Positions 51,315-61,884 of a stretch of DNA of 64,000 nucleotides are shown here, piece after piece. Under the pieces are notes generated by a model. That model saw only the letters and a list, made by a program, of their open reading frames with translations. It had not been told where the DNA came from and ran no database searches. Every line of letters starts with the position of its first letter. The stretch's first letter is position 1. Made by a program: the position numbers and the translations under genes. This DNA is from Lentibacillus sp. Marseille-P4043 (lineage in GTDB: Bacteria; Bacillota; Bacilli; Bacillales; Amphibacillaceae), in NCBI RefSeq assembly GCF_900258515.1, contig NZ_LT984884.1, positions 1,988,743 through 2,052,742 of the forward strand, given 5' to 3'.

Positions 51315-51872
51315 ATGAAATATAACATTCGTGGTGAGAATATTGAGGTGACTGGAGCCATACGTGATTATGTGCAAAAGAAAATTAGTAAGCTGGAAAA
51401 ATACTTTGATACACCGCCAACCTCAGATGTACATGTGAATTTAAGTGTCTATAATGATGAGCAGAAAATTGAGGTTACTATACCGATGACCAATTTATTA
51501 CTTCGTGCAGAGGTACAGCACATTGACTTATACGCTGCCATCGACCTTGTAGTAGACAAACTAGAAAGACAAATACGAAAATATAAAACAAAAGTTAATC
51601 GTAAATTTCGGCAAAATGGTTCTCCTAAACATGTATTTGCCGAACTTGAAAAGGAATCGGCTGCAGTTCAATTAGAAGAAGCAGATGATGAAGTAGATAT
51701 TGTAAGAACGAAACGATTTAATTTAAAACCAATGGATTCAGAAGAAGCTGTATTGCAAATGGATATGTTAGGACACGCATTTTACGTTTTTACAAATGCT
51801 GTGTCAGGTGATACAAATGTTGTTTATCGTCGCAAAGACGGGAGATACGGATTGATCGAACCAAATAGTTAA
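51315..51872 (+). CDS. hpf: Long-form ribosome hibernation promoting factor
   Basis: 185 residues: an N-terminal S30AE domain (YNIRGENIEVTGAIRDYV, KVNRKFRQ) and a C-terminal dimerisation domain (RFNLKPMDSEEAVLQMDMLG, then GLIEP), the long form that pairs 70S ribosomes into 100S. ATG after AAAGGAGG. Confidence 0.96.
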   Translation: MKYNIRGENIEVTGAIRDYVQKKISKLEKYFDTPPTSDVHVNLSVYNDEQKIEVTIPMTNLLLRAEVQHIDLYAAIDLVVDKLERQIRKYKTKVNRKFRQNGSPKHVFAELEKESAAVQLEEADDEVDIVRTKRFNLKPMDSEEAVLQMDMLGHAFYVFTNAVSGDTNVVYRRKDGRYGLIEPNS

Positions 51873-51885
51873 TTGATATAAATGA

Positions 51886-51917
51886 GAGAGCTGGCGCACA
51901 TGTCAGCTCTCTTTTTT
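51886..51917 (+). terminator. Intrinsic terminator of hpf
   Basis: GAGAGCTG pairs with CAGCTCTC around a ten-base loop, then TTTTTT. Confidence 0.92.
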
Positions 51918-52156
51918 ACCTAATTATCGTGGATTATAATAGTCTTGTCTAAATTTGTCGAAGAGATTACCAAATTTGGATTTTGGATCAATCGTTTTAC
52001 CATATTTTCGGTAAATAGGCAAAATTCACTGTCGGATTCTGGCGTTTTGCTTGAAAAACATGTCGAATTGAAACCCAAAATCGAAAAATGGCAATTGGTC
52101 TAAAATATCGTATCCATGGTATAAATAAGATGCAAGAGAGAAAGGAGGATTTACAT

Positions 52157-52321
52157 ATGAATGAACAGGATTATATCGCGTTTGATGCGCTCGTGATAAA
52201 GGTGCAACAACATGAGGAAACGATAACACAATTAATGGAAATAGTTGCTGCAACGAACCGGAAATTAACTGAACTATCGCGAAACCAACATAATACAGAT
52301 AAAAACTATTCGCTCTCATGA
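52157..52321 (+). CDS. Small hypothetical coiled-coil protein (54 residues)
   Basis: ATG six bases after AAAGGAGG. The product starts MNEQDYIAFDALVIKVQQHE and is helical, with hydrophobics spaced as in a short coiled coil (ITQLMEIVAATNRKLTEL). It stands alone with its own terminator. I do not recognise the family. Confidence 0.75.
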   Translation: MNEQDYIAFDALVIKVQQHEETITQLMEIVAATNRKLTELSRNQHNTDKNYSLS

Positions 52322-52382
52322 ATGGATCTCCCCGAATTGCAACCCCGGGCTTTTCGCCTAGTTTCCGCAGACTTTCCTCAAC

Positions 52383-52424
52383 GTAAAGAGCAGTTCCGCC
52401 CGGGATTGCTCTTTACATTTTTTC
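52383..52424 (+). terminator. Intrinsic terminator before secA
   Basis: GTAAAGAGCA pairs perfectly with TGCTCTTTAC, followed by ATTTTTTC. Confidence 0.88.
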
Positions 52425-52475
52425 AAAAGGCTTAAAGAGCACTCCTTTGCTACACATTGGTCAAATCACAAGCAG

Positions 52476-52504
52476 TTGTCATACTTGTTTAGATAGTGTT
52501 ATTA
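52476..52504 (+). promoter_or_regulatory. Sigma-A-like promoter of secA
   Basis: TTGTCA, 17-base spacer, TTATTA, about 60 bases before the start codon. The -10 is weak. Confidence 0.5.
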
Positions 52505-52562
52505 TTAAGTGTGGATTATAATTTTTTGTATGTAGTGATTTTTAACTTGAGGAGCGTTTTAT

Positions 52563-55073
52563 ATGCCTGGATTATTGAAAAAGATTTTTGGTGATGGAAA
52601 CCAAAAACAACTCAATCGATATCAAAAAATAGTAGACAAGATAGATGCATTAGAACCGGAATATGAAAAATTAACAGATGAAGCGTTAAAAGGAAAAACT
52701 GAAGCATTTAAAGAACGTTATCAAAATGGTGAAAGTCTTGATGATATGATGATTGAAGCCTACGCAACAGTCCGAGAGGCTTCTAAGCGAGTACTTGGAA
52801 TGCGTCCATTTCCAGTCCAGTTAATGGGTGCTATTGCCCTTCATGAAGGAAATATTGCCGAAATGAAAACAGGGGAAGGAAAAACACTTGCTTCCACTTT
52901 ACCTGCCTATTTAAATGCCCTTTCAGGAAAGGGTGTCCATATTATCACAGTAAACGAATATTTAGCTAGTCGTGATGCAGAAGAAATGGGAGAATTATAT
53001 GGTTTTCTCGGTTTAACGGTTGGTTTAAATGGTAATGGATTATCGAAAGAAGAGAAACGGGATGCGTACTATCGTGATATTACGTATGGTACAAATAATG
53101 AGTACGGTTTTGACTATTTACGGGACAATATGGTTCTTTATAAAGAGCAAATGGTCCAGCGTCCACTTAATTTTGCCATCATTGATGAAGTAGACTCTAT
53201 TTTAATTGATGAAGCTAGAACACCATTAATTATTTCCGGGTCAGCACAAAAATCTGCAGCCATGTATCAGCAAGCAGACTCGTTTGTAAGCATGCTAAAA
53301 CATGAAACAGATTATACGTATGATGAAAAAACGAAAGGTGTACAATTAACAGAAGAAGGAATCAATAAGGCAGAGCGTTATTTCTCGATTGAAAATCTAT
53401 TTGATTTAAATCATGTTACGTTGACACATCATATTAACCAAGCATTGAAAGCTCATGCTTCCATGCATCGTGATACAGACTATGTTGTGCAGGAAGGCGA
53501 AGTTGTTATTGTTGACCAGTTTACCGGGAGATTGATGAAAGGACGACGCTATAGTGACGGGCTCCATCAAGCGATTGAAGCAAAAGAAGGCTTGCAAATT
53601 CAAAATGAGAGCATGACACTTGCATCGATTACTTTCCAAAACTTTTTCCGTATGTATCAAAAGCTTTCTGGTATGACTGGTACGGCAAAAACGGAAGAAG
53701 AAGAATTTCGTAATATTTACAACATGGATGTTATCGCGATCCCAACAAACAAACCAATAATTCGCGATGACCGTGCAGACATGATTTATAAATCAATGGA
53801 AGGCAAGTTTCGTGCTGTAGCTGACAATATTAAAGAGCGTTATGAGATAGGACAACCAGTATTAGTTGGTACGGTTGCGGTTGAGACGTCTGAACTGATT
53901 TCGAAAATGTTGAAAAAAATGGGTGTGAAGCATAATGTTTTGAATGCTAAAAATCACTACAGAGAAGCAGAGATTATCGAAAATGCTGGACAAAAAGGTG
54001 CCGTAACAATTGCAACAAATATGGCTGGACGTGGTACCGACATTAAACTTGGAGAAGGTGTCATTGATCTAGGCGGACTTGCGGTAATCGGAACAGAACG
54101 ACATGAATCGCGTCGGATTGATAACCAGTTGCGTGGACGGTCAGGACGTCAAGGTGATCCAGGGTTATCCCAATTTTATTTATCCATGGAAGATGAATTA
54201 ATGCGTCGATTTGGCTCTGATAACCTGCGCTCAATGATGGAAAAATTAGGTATGGATGATACACAGCCAATCGAGAGTAAGATGGTTTCAAGAGCTGTAG
54301 AATCGGCACAAAAACGTGTTGAAGGAAATAACTTTGATGCACGTAAAACAGTATTGTCTTATGATGATGTCTTACGTCAACAACGTGAAATTATTTATAA
54401 ACAACGGTTTGATGTAATTGATTCAGAAAACCTGCGCGAAATTATTGAAGGGATGATTAAGTCAACTGTAGAGCGGATTGTACAGTCTCATACAGCCGAT
54501 GATCTTGATGATAATTGGGAATTAAACGCAATTGTGGAGTATGTTCATGGGAATTTATTAGATCCTGAAGACATTTCTACTGATGATTTACTGGGGAAAG
54601 AACCTGAAGAAATGATCGAATGGATTATGGACAAAGTTAATACAAAATATGATGAAAAAGAGGCAGAATTAACACCTGAACAAATGCGCGAATTTGAGAA
54701 GGTCATTTTATTGAGAACGGTCGATACGAAATGGATGGATCATATCGATCAGATGGAACAATTGCGTCAAGGTATTCATTTGCGGGCGTATGGCCAAAAC
54801 GATCCATTACAAGAATATCAAGCAGAAGGATTCCATATGTTTGAGGAAATGGTCGTAGCAATTGAAGAGGAAGTATCCAAATATGTAATGAAAGCACAAA
54901 TTCGTGAAAATCTACAGCGTGAGGAAGTTGTGAAAGATACCCAAGCTGTCTCTGGTGGGGAAGAAAATAAAAAGAAAACCCGTAAGCCATATGTGAAGAA
55001 GGAAAACATTGGCCGAAATGATCCTTGTCCTTGTGGTAGTGGGAAAAAATATAAAAACTGTCATGGAAAATAA
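52563..55073 (+). CDS. secA: Preprotein translocase ATPase SecA
   Basis: 836 residues. [11 protein letters not shown] is Walker A (about 100), [20 protein letters not shown] (quoted from IDEVDSI) Walker [16 protein letters not shown] and [11 protein letters not shown] the second ATPase half, and [17 protein letters not shown] the C-terminal zinc site. It drives proteins through SecYEG. GAGGAGCG precedes the ATG. Confidence 0.98.
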   Translation: MPGLLKKIFGDGNQKQLNRYQKIVDKIDALEPEYEKLTDEALKGKTEAFKERYQNGESLDDMMIEAYATVREASKRVLGMRPFPVQLMGAIALHEGNIAEMKTGEGKTLASTLPAYLNALSGKGVHIITVNEYLASRDAEEMGELYGFLGLTVGLNGNGLSKEEKRDAYYRDITYGTNNEYGFDYLRDNMVLYKEQMVQRPLNFAIIDEVDSILIDEARTPLIISGSAQKSAAMYQQADSFVSMLKHETDYTYDEKTKGVQLTEEGINKAERYFSIENLFDLNHVTLTHHINQALKAHASMHRDTDYVVQEGEVVIVDQFTGRLMKGRRYSDGLHQAIEAKEGLQIQNESMTLASITFQNFFRMYQKLSGMTGTAKTEEEEFRNIYNMDVIAIPTNKPIIRDDRADMIYKSMEGKFRAVADNIKERYEIGQPVLVGTVAVETSELISKMLKKMGVKHNVLNAKNHYREAEIIENAGQKGAVTIATNMAGRGTDIKLGEGVIDLGGLAVIGTERHESRRIDNQLRGRSGRQGDPGLSQFYLSMEDELMRRFGSDNLRSMMEKLGMDDTQPIESKMVSRAVESAQKRVEGNNFDARKTVLSYDDVLRQQREIIYKQRFDVIDSENLREIIEGMIKSTVERIVQSHTADDLDDNWELNAIVEYVHGNLLDPEDISTDDLLGKEPEEMIEWIMDKVNTKYDEKEAELTPEQMREFEKVILLRTVDTKWMDHIDQMEQLRQGIHLRAYGQNDPLQEYQAEGFHMFEEMVVAIEEEVSKYVMKAQIRENLQREEVVKDTQAVSGGEENKKKTRKPYVKKENIGRNDPCPCGSGKKYKNCHGK

Positions 55074-55150
55074 CAATAATTATTCCCTTACGAAAAGAAA
55101 CTGTATGGGAATAATAGAAAAAACCGAAGAAATTTGCTGAGGTGAAAATA

Positions 55151-56252
55151 ATGGAACTAGTAGAGATTAACCACGAATTAGAAAAAATAGCCGGACGTAT
55201 TGCCGATTTTAGGGGGTCTCTTTGACCTAGAAAATAAACAAGATAGGATTAAAGAATTGGAAATGGAAATGACCGATCCTGATTTTTGGAACGACCAAAC
55301 GACTGCACAAAAGGTTATTAATGAATCAAACGGTCTAAAGGAATATGTCGAGGGCTTTACAGATCTTGAAGAAAGATTGACTGATTTACAGGTAAGCTAT
55401 GAATTAGTAAAAGAGGAAAATGATCCAGAGTTATTTTCAGATTTAGAACAAGGGATGGCAGAGTTACGTGAGCGCGCAAATGCGTTTGAATTACAAATGC
55501 TGTTAAGTGAACCATATGATGCTAATAATGCGATTTTGGAACTGCATCCGGGTGCTGGTGGAACAGAATCACAGGATTGGGCAAGTATGCTGCTGCGAAT
55601 GTACCAACGTTGGGCTGATGATAAAGGTTTCCATGTACAAACGGTTGATTATTTGCCTGGTGATGAAGCAGGTGTAAAAAGTGTTACATTGCTCATAAAA
55701 GGACACAATGCATATGGCTATTTAAAAGCTGAAAAGGGTGTTCATCGGTTGGTACGTATCTCACCATTTGATTCATCTGGTCGACGCCACACATCATTCG
55801 TTTCCTGTGACGTGATGCCGGAATTTGATGATGATGTTGAGGTTGATATTAGAACGGAAGACATTAAAATTGATACGTATCGAGCAAGCGGTGCTGGTGG
55901 TCAACATGTTAACACAACTGATTCAGCAGTGAGGATCACACACATACCGACAAATGTCGTTGTTACCTGTCAATCGGAACGGTCGCAAATTCAAAACCGT
56001 GAACAAGCCATGAAAATGTTGAAGTCTAAGCTGTATCAATTGGAAATTGAACGGCAGCAACAAGAACTTGATGACATTCGCGGAGAACAAAAGGAAATCG
56101 GTTGGGGTAGTCAAATTCGCTCCTATGTTTTCCACCCATACTCTATGGTAAAGGATCACCGGACAAATGTTGAAGTTGGTAACACACAAGGTGTAATGGA
56201 CGGAGATCTTGATCCATTTATTGATGCTTATTTGCGATCACAAATCAACTAA
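55151..56252 (+). CDS. prfB: Peptide chain release factor 2, programmed +1 frameshift
   Basis: Join of 55151-55222 and 55224-56252, 366 residues. The short first frame encodes 24 codons ending AGG GGG TCT CTT, then TGA C: the internal Shine-Dalgarno-like AGGGGG and slippery CTT-T shift ribosomes when RF2 is scarce. The second frame contains [15 protein letters not shown] with the GGQ hydrolysis motif and the anticodon-like loop ([13 protein letters not shown]). It recognises UGA and UAA. ATG 55151 is preceded by GAGGTG. Confidence 0.97.
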
Positions 56253-56414
56253 ATTATGTCATGAATTTGACACAATTTGCCAAGAGCATTGACTCCCTTG
56301 CATTTTAGTGAGATAGTGACAAAATTATGGACTAGGTTAGGGTTTTAAAACTCTATAAAAGGGTTATAATAAACACTGAAGTTCAATACTAAATTTTGTT
56401 AGGGGGATTTAAGC

Positions 56415-56804
56415 ATGAAGAAATGGTTATTTACCGTTCTTTTTGGTACAGCTTTGGTGCTAGGCGCTTGTGGCGGTGGGGATGACGATGCAAGCGATGA
56501 ACCTGCAGATAACGGAGATACTGCCTCAGAGGAATCTGCTGATAATGGCGAAGATAGCGGTGGTACTGTAGACGCATCAGCTGCCGAAGAAGTATTTAAG
56601 AGCAACTGTGCATCTTGCCATGGTGCAGACCTATCTGGTGGAGCGGGGCCTAATTTGCAAAAAGTAGGGTCTAAATATTCCGCTGATGAAATCGCTGATA
56701 TCATTAAAAACGGTAAAGAAGGCGATCAAGGGCAAATGCCAGCTGGAATGGCTACTGGTGACGATGTAGACCTACTAGCTTCATGGTTAGCACAAAAGAA
56801 ATAA
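56415..56804 (+). CDS. cccB: Lipoprotein cytochrome c551
   Basis: 129 residues. Lipobox VLGAC, then an acidic Asp/Glu-rich linker (about 20-50), then a small mono-haem domain: CASCH binds haem and the Met of MPAGM is the distal ligand. Membrane-anchored electron carrier on the outer face. Same position as cccB in B. subtilis. The unusually acidic linker fits a salt-tolerant organism. Confidence 0.93.
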   Translation: MKKWLFTVLFGTALVLGACGGGDDDASDEPADNGDTASEESADNGEDSGGTVDASAAEEVFKSNCASCHGADLSGGAGPNLQKVGSKYSADEIADIIKNGKEGDQGQMPAGMATGDDVDLLASWLAQKK

Positions 56805-56828
56805 TGAAATTGTAGAATCAAACACACA

Positions 56829-56868
56829 AAAGCTTGGACCGTCTATTATGGCCAAGCTTTCTGTTTTT
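56829..56868 (+). terminator. Intrinsic terminator of cccB
   Basis: AAAGCTTGG pairs with CCAAGCTTT across a 14-base loop, then CTGTTTTT. Confidence 0.8.
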
Positions 56869-57101
56869 CCCCGTAATTCTCTCTCGAATAATTATGAATT
56901 CCCATAACTTTCATAACAGTTAAAATAATACAGCATTTGAAATGAAAATGTAATATTTTTTTGTCTAAAAATACTGGCGAAAAATGTTATACTGAATAAG
57001 TATAAATAAGATTTCATTTAATGAAGCGTAATTTGGATTTTATTTATATGAAGTTTCGACATCCTAGAATAAACAACAATAAATTAAAAGGTGATTGAAA
57101 T

Positions 57102-57788
57102 ATGATAAAAATGAAAGACGTCTATAAAACATATCCAAACGGTGTGACAGCGCTTAATGGTATTAATATATCGATTGACCAGGGCGAATTTGTTTACATA
57201 GTAGGACCAAGTGGTGCGGGTAAATCAACGTTTATTAAGTTGATGTATCGAGAGGTTAAACCAACAGAAGGATCTATTGTAATTAATGAAAAAGACTTGA
57301 GTGAGCTTCGTGAGCGAAATGTTCCATATCTAAGACGTGATATAGGTGTTATTTTCCAAGATTTTAAGCTTTTGCAAAAACTGACAGTCTATGAAAATAT
57401 CGCATTTGCATTAGAGGTTATCGAGGAATCTCCGCGAAATATACGAAAACGTGTCATGGAAGTACTCGACCTTGTCGGCTTGAAAAACAAAGCCAGATTT
57501 ATCCCAGACGAGTTATCAGGCGGTGAACAACAGCGTGTTTCGATTGCACGTGCGATTGTGAATAATCCGAAAGTTGTTATTGCAGATGAGCCTACCGGAA
57601 ATTTAGATCCCGATACATCTTGGGGAATCATGCGGATTTTTGAAGAAATTAACGATAAAGGAACAACAATTATCATGGCCACACATAACAAAGAGATTGT
57701 TAACACAATTAAGAAGCGTGTCATTGCAGTAGAGGATGGCTTGATTGTAAGGGACGAACATCGAGGTGAATACGGCTATGAGATTTAG
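57102..57788 (+). CDS. ftsE: Cell-division ABC ATPase FtsE
   Basis: 228 residues. VGPSGAGKSTFIKL Walker A, ELSGGEQQRVSIARAIVNNP signature, VIADEPTGNLD Walker B and MATHNKEIV switch. With FtsX it controls a cell-wall hydrolase; the hydrolase gene here follows ftsX. Confidence 0.96.
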   Translation: MIKMKDVYKTYPNGVTALNGINISIDQGEFVYIVGPSGAGKSTFIKLMYREVKPTEGSIVINEKDLSELRERNVPYLRRDIGVIFQDFKLLQKLTVYENIAFALEVIEESPRNIRKRVMEVLDLVGLKNKARFIPDELSGGEQQRVSIARAIVNNPKVVIADEPTGNLDPDTSWGIMRIFEEINDKGTTIIMATHNKEIVNTIKKRVIAVEDGLIVRDEHRGEYGYEI

Positions 57789-58671
57789 AACTATGAAGCG
57801 TCATTTTCGTGAAGGTGTTAAAAATATTTTTCGTAATGGTTGGATGACTGTTGCCTCTGTTGGTGCGGTTACAACAACATTGATTTTAGTAGGTGCTTTC
57901 CTTGCTTTAATGCTTAACTTAAACCAGATGGCTGACAACATTGAAGATGATGTAGAAATCAATGTGTTAATTGATCTTACTGCGAACGAGGATCAAATTA
58001 AACAATTAGGCGACAAAATACAACAAATCGGTGATGTTGATTCAGTTGTGTTTTCTTCAAAGGACGAGCAATTGGAAGAATTGATTGAAAGCATGGGTAA
58101 AGAGGGAGATTCCTGGCAGTTATTTGAGCAGGATAATCCGCTTAATCACGTTTATGTAGTTAAAACAAAAGATCCACTAGACACATTAGATGTAGCAAAT
58201 AAGATTGATGGTTTTGATAATGTTCAAGAAGTCAATTATGGAAAAGATGTTGTACAGCGCCTATTCGAATTTAATAAATACGCACGTAACATTGGTTTGG
58301 TATTGATTGTTGGTCTACTGTTTACAGCGATATTCCTTATCTCAAACACAATAAAACTTACAATCATGGCACGGAGTAAAGAAATAGGGATTATGAAACT
58401 AGTTGGTGCAGCGAACGGCTTTATCAGATGGCCATTTTTCATAGAAGGTATGCTGCTCGGTATACTTGGTTCTATCATTCCAATCGCAGCCATCCTGGGT
58501 GGCTATTATTATATAGAAAATAATCTTAGCGAGAAGTTCTCGTATAGTTTTGTTGATTTACTACCATACAATCCATTTGCATGGCAACTATCGCTTATTA
58601 TTCTATTAATCGGTGCGCTAATTGGTATTTGGGGAAGTGTGATGAGTGTCCGTAAGTTCTTAAAAGTGTAA
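57778..58671 (+). CDS. ftsX: Cell-division membrane protein FtsX
   Basis: 297 residues. One N-terminal helix (GAVTTTLILVGAFLALMLNL), an extracellular loop of about 110 residues, then three helices near the C terminus (LVLIVGLLFTAIFLISNTI and others). ATG 57778 overlaps ftsE by eleven bases, with GAGGTG ten bases before. The long loop senses or binds the hydrolase. Confidence 0.95.
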   Translation: MRFRTMKRHFREGVKNIFRNGWMTVASVGAVTTTLILVGAFLALMLNLNQMADNIEDDVEINVLIDLTANEDQIKQLGDKIQQIGDVDSVVFSSKDEQLEELIESMGKEGDSWQLFEQDNPLNHVYVVKTKDPLDTLDVANKIDGFDNVQEVNYGKDVVQRLFEFNKYARNIGLVLIVGLLFTAIFLISNTIKLTIMARSKEIGIMKLVGAANGFIRWPFFIEGMLLGILGSIIPIAAILGGYYYIENNLSEKFSYSFVDLLPYNPFAWQLSLIILLIGALIGIWGSVMSVRKFLKV

Positions 58672-58719
58672 AGATGGACAAGATCGAAGTATGTTTTTAC
58701 AGGGGAAAGGAGATGCGAG

Positions 58720-60048
58720 ATGAAAAAAATAGTTTCGTATATACTTATAGGTATTCTATTACTTGGAGCAAACTTCAGCAGTTGGACACATGTTCAGGCG
58801 AAGTCAATGGATGAAGTGGATAATAAAATTAACGAGCTACAAAAAGAAAAAGAAGCATTAAAAGATAAACAAGGTGATATAACCAATAAACAGGATAAAA
58901 CCGATCAAAAGATTGACAAGAATTTATCAAAACAAGATACAGTTGAAAGTGATATTAAAACAATAGATAAGAAGCTATCAAATACAAAAACCAAAATCAA
59001 AGCGAAACAAGACGAGATTAAATCAACGAATGAAAAATTGGAACAACTTAAAACAAAAATTAAAAATTTAAAAGTAGAAATTAAAGAATTACAAGATAGC
59101 ATCAAGGAACGGGAAGCTTTGCTAAAAGAACGTTTACGTACAATCCAAAAAAACGGTGGAAGCATGAAATATATGGAAGTTATTCTTGGTTCCCAAAGCT
59201 TTAGTGACTTTATCAGTAGATCATCAGCTGTAAACACAATTATGGATTCCGATAAAAACATAATGGAATCCCTTGCAGCAGATAAGAAGGCATTAGAGAA
59301 AAAGAAAATTGAAATCCAAGAAAGTAAAAAAGATGTAGAACAGAAGAAAAACGCTTTAGAAGATCAAAAGAATGAATTAGAGTCATTGAAAACCCAATTA
59401 GATGAACAAGCGGCGGAAAAGGAAAAATTGATGGCTCAACTAGAAGAGGAACACGAACAATTAGAGGATTACAAGATGTCTCTTGAAGAGCAGCAACGAG
59501 TGATGGAACAACAGGCTGCAGCGATTGATAAAGCAAAGAAGTCCGCTATGAATCAGAAGGCGGAACTAGAGAGACAAGCTAAGGAAAGAAGAGCAAAAGC
59601 ACAATCAAGTAGTTCAAATCATTCTGGTGGTTCTAGTAATTCAGGGAATATCAGTACTGGTGGAAGTGGCACTTTAATTTGGCCTGCAAATGGTAGATTT
59701 TCTTCGGGCTATGGATCCAGAAGCTTAGGATATCACTATGGAATTGACATTGCTAATTCAGTTGGCACACCAATCCATGCAGCAGAATCTGGTACGGTTA
59801 CAAGAGCAGAATACTCAAACAGTTATGGAAATGTAGTATATATCTATCATCCACATTTAAATTTAACAACTGTATATGCGCATATGTCCAGTCTTTCTGT
59901 AAGTTATGGGCAACAAGTAAGTGTAGGTCAACAAATCGGAAACATGGGGAATACCGGTAATTCATTTGGAAGTCATTGTCATTTTGAAGTTCACAAAGGA
60001 CAATGGAAATACCACAGTGGAGTAAATCCAATGCCATACCTCAAATGA
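58720..60048 (+). CDS. Secreted murein hydrolase activator/M23 endopeptidase (EnvC/PcsB-like architecture)
   Basis: 442 residues. Signal peptide (ISYILIGILLLGANF-like, cut near VQA-KS), a long lysine/glutamate-rich coiled coil (25-290), a Ser/Gly linker, then a LytM domain with HYGIDIAN (His and Asp zinc ligands) and HCHFE. Catalytic residues are intact, so it is a likely endopeptidase, not a degenerate activator. Gene order ftsE-ftsX-hydrolase suggests it is the FtsEX client. In B. subtilis that client is CwlO, encoded elsewhere and with an NlpC/P60 domain. Confidence 0.88.
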   Translation: MKKIVSYILIGILLLGANFSSWTHVQAKSMDEVDNKINELQKEKEALKDKQGDITNKQDKTDQKIDKNLSKQDTVESDIKTIDKKLSNTKTKIKAKQDEIKSTNEKLEQLKTKIKNLKVEIKELQDSIKEREALLKERLRTIQKNGGSMKYMEVILGSQSFSDFISRSSAVNTIMDSDKNIMESLAADKKALEKKKIEIQESKKDVEQKKNALEDQKNELESLKTQLDEQAAEKEKLMAQLEEEHEQLEDYKMSLEEQQRVMEQQAAAIDKAKKSAMNQKAELERQAKERRAKAQSSSSNHSGGSSNSGNISTGGSGTLIWPANGRFSSGYGSRSLGYHYGIDIANSVGTPIHAAESGTVTRAEYSNSYGNVVYIYHPHLNLTTVYAHMSSLSVSYGQQVSVGQQIGNMGNTGNSFGSHCHFEVHKGQWKYHSGVNPMPYLK

Positions 60049-60093
60049 TTTGCATTACATTATTTGACGCATGTATGCATAAACTATAATATT

Positions 60094-60130
60094 AAAGGCA
60101 TCGCACATTTACGGTGTGATGCCTTTTAGC
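60094..60130 (+). terminator. Intrinsic terminator after the M23 gene
   Basis: AAAGGCATCGCAC pairs with GTGTGATGCCTTT (one G-T), then T. Confidence 0.85.
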
Positions 60131-60270
60131 ATAAAAAAACGTTGGAGTATGGTGCTAAGAAACATATTTATTAAGCTTTCCCTCTCCAACAATTTGGAAA
60201 ATAGGCGAGCGGTTTTTGCTTTCCTTACATATGGAACCACCAATCAGAAAATAACAATTGGGGTGAAAAA

Positions 60271-61725
60271 ATGACGTTTAAAAAGCAGCACATCGTCTTT
60301 ATTTTAATTGCGGCTTTGGTTCTAGGTTTCGCCGGGGCGTATTTTGGTGTGAAACTGGCACAACCGGACAAGCAAGTCAAAGAAGAAAAAGCTGAGGTCC
60401 CCTTAATTAAAGGTGATGAAGAGGTAGAACAACCAGAAAACATGGATAAAGTTGTCCAAGCATTTGGGTTAATTAAGAAGCATTATTTAATGGACGTTGA
60501 TGATCAGCAATTAGTTGAAGGTGCGATCAAAGGAATGCTTGGTTCGTTGGATGATCCTTATAGCACCTACATGGATGCTGAAACGATGAAGAACTTTAAT
60601 GAAACAATTGAATCATCCTTTGAAGGCATTGGTGCGGAGGTAAGCATGGTTGATGGGAAAGTAACGATCATTGCGCCAATCAAGGATTCACCAGCTGAAG
60701 AAGCCGGATTAAGACCAAATGATCAAATTTTAACCGTTGATGAAGAAAGTGTAGAAGGACTTGAACTAGCTGAAGCAGTTGAAAAGATTCGTGGTGAAAA
60801 AGGGTCTGAAGTCGTTATAAAGGTTCAGCGAGCAGGAGTTTCAGATCCGTTTAATGTTACGATTGAACGCGATGATATTCCAGTTGAAACGGTCCATTCC
60901 AATGTAAAGAAAATAGATGGCAAAAAAACTGGTGTCCTGGAAATCACTACATTTTCTGAGAATACGGCTACAGAATTTAAAGAACAGTTGACAAAACTTG
61001 AGGAAGATGGAATTGAAGGATTAGTTATTGATGTCCGTGGCAATCCTGGTGGTCTTTTTAACGCCGTAGAAGACATTTTGAAACTATTTATTCCGAAAGA
61101 TATGCCTTATGTTCAGATTGAAGATCAAGATGGGGGAAAATCACCTTATTATTCAGAACTTGATACAAAAAAAGATTACCCAATTAGTGTCGTAATTGAT
61201 GAAGGTAGTGCATCCGCTTCAGAAATTCTTGCTGTTGCAATGAAAGAAGCAGGATATGATGTTGTTGGAACAAAAAGTTTTGGAAAAGGAACCGTACAAC
61301 AAGCAGTTCCGATGGGTGATGGAAGTACGATTAAATTAACGTTTTATAAATGGCTTTCACCAAAAGGAACGTGGATTCATGAAAAAGGGATAAAACCAAC
61401 AATTAAAGTTAAACAACCAGATTATTTCTATTCCAATCCTGTCCAATTAGAAAATCCACTGACATATAACCATACAGGTGAAAAGGTGAAAAATATTCAA
61501 ATAATGTTGGATGGACTAGGCTATGATCCTGGAAGAATTGATGGCTACTTTAATAAACAAACAGTGGAAGCGGTAAAAGAGTTCCAACAAGACAATGATG
61601 TAAAAGTGACAGGTGAAATTGATAAAAAAACAGCTGGCTTAATCGAGGCACAAATCGTTGATCATATTCGCGAAGGTGATGACGATCAACAAATGGAAAA
61701 AGCATTAAATGAATTATACAAGTAA
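60271..61725 (+). CDS. ctpB: Carboxy-terminal processing protease CtpB (S41)
   Basis: 484 residues. An N-terminal signal anchor (IVFILIAALVLGFAGAYFGV) is followed by a PDZ domain (SFEGIGAEVSMVDGKVTII...), the S41 protease with the Ser of DEGSASASEILAVA and Lys of KSFGKGTVQ, and a C-terminal peptidoglycan-binding domain (VKNIQIMLDGLGYDPGRIDG). In B. subtilis CtpB cuts SpoIVFA during sporulation. Same position as yvjB. Confidence 0.94.
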   Translation: MTFKKQHIVFILIAALVLGFAGAYFGVKLAQPDKQVKEEKAEVPLIKGDEEVEQPENMDKVVQAFGLIKKHYLMDVDDQQLVEGAIKGMLGSLDDPYSTYMDAETMKNFNETIESSFEGIGAEVSMVDGKVTIIAPIKDSPAEEAGLRPNDQILTVDEESVEGLELAEAVEKIRGEKGSEVVIKVQRAGVSDPFNVTIERDDIPVETVHSNVKKIDGKKTGVLEITTFSENTATEFKEQLTKLEEDGIEGLVIDVRGNPGGLFNAVEDILKLFIPKDMPYVQIEDQDGGKSPYYSELDTKKDYPISVVIDEGSASASEILAVAMKEAGYDVVGTKSFGKGTVQQAVPMGDGSTIKLTFYKWLSPKGTWIHEKGIKPTIKVKQPDYFYSNPVQLENPLTYNHTGEKVKNIQIMLDGLGYDPGRIDGYFNKQTVEAVKEFQQDNDVKVTGEIDKKTAGLIEAQIVDHIREGDDDQQMEKALNELYK

Positions 61726-61727
61726 CC

Positions 61728-61758
61728 TAAATCCGCGAGAATCTCTCGCGGATTTTTT
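61728..61758 (+). terminator. Intrinsic terminator of ctpB
   Basis: AAATCCGCGAGA pairs with TCTCGCGGATTT over a three-base loop, then TTTT. Confidence 0.93.
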
Positions 61759-61884
61759 AGTAGAAAATGTGATACACGAGGCACCTTATCATGGTAAAAT
61801 AGGCTTAATATAAGCAGGAGTCTATTCACCGGATATCGAATATAGGAAAAGGGAGACATAGCTCAGTGCTGGAAGGTGATCATA

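Noticed and set aside
55079..55115. Terminator between secA and prfB
   Set aside because: ATTATTCCC/GGGAATAAT can pair, but the 19-base loop and absence of a T-run make it weak; secA and prfB may be co-transcribed.
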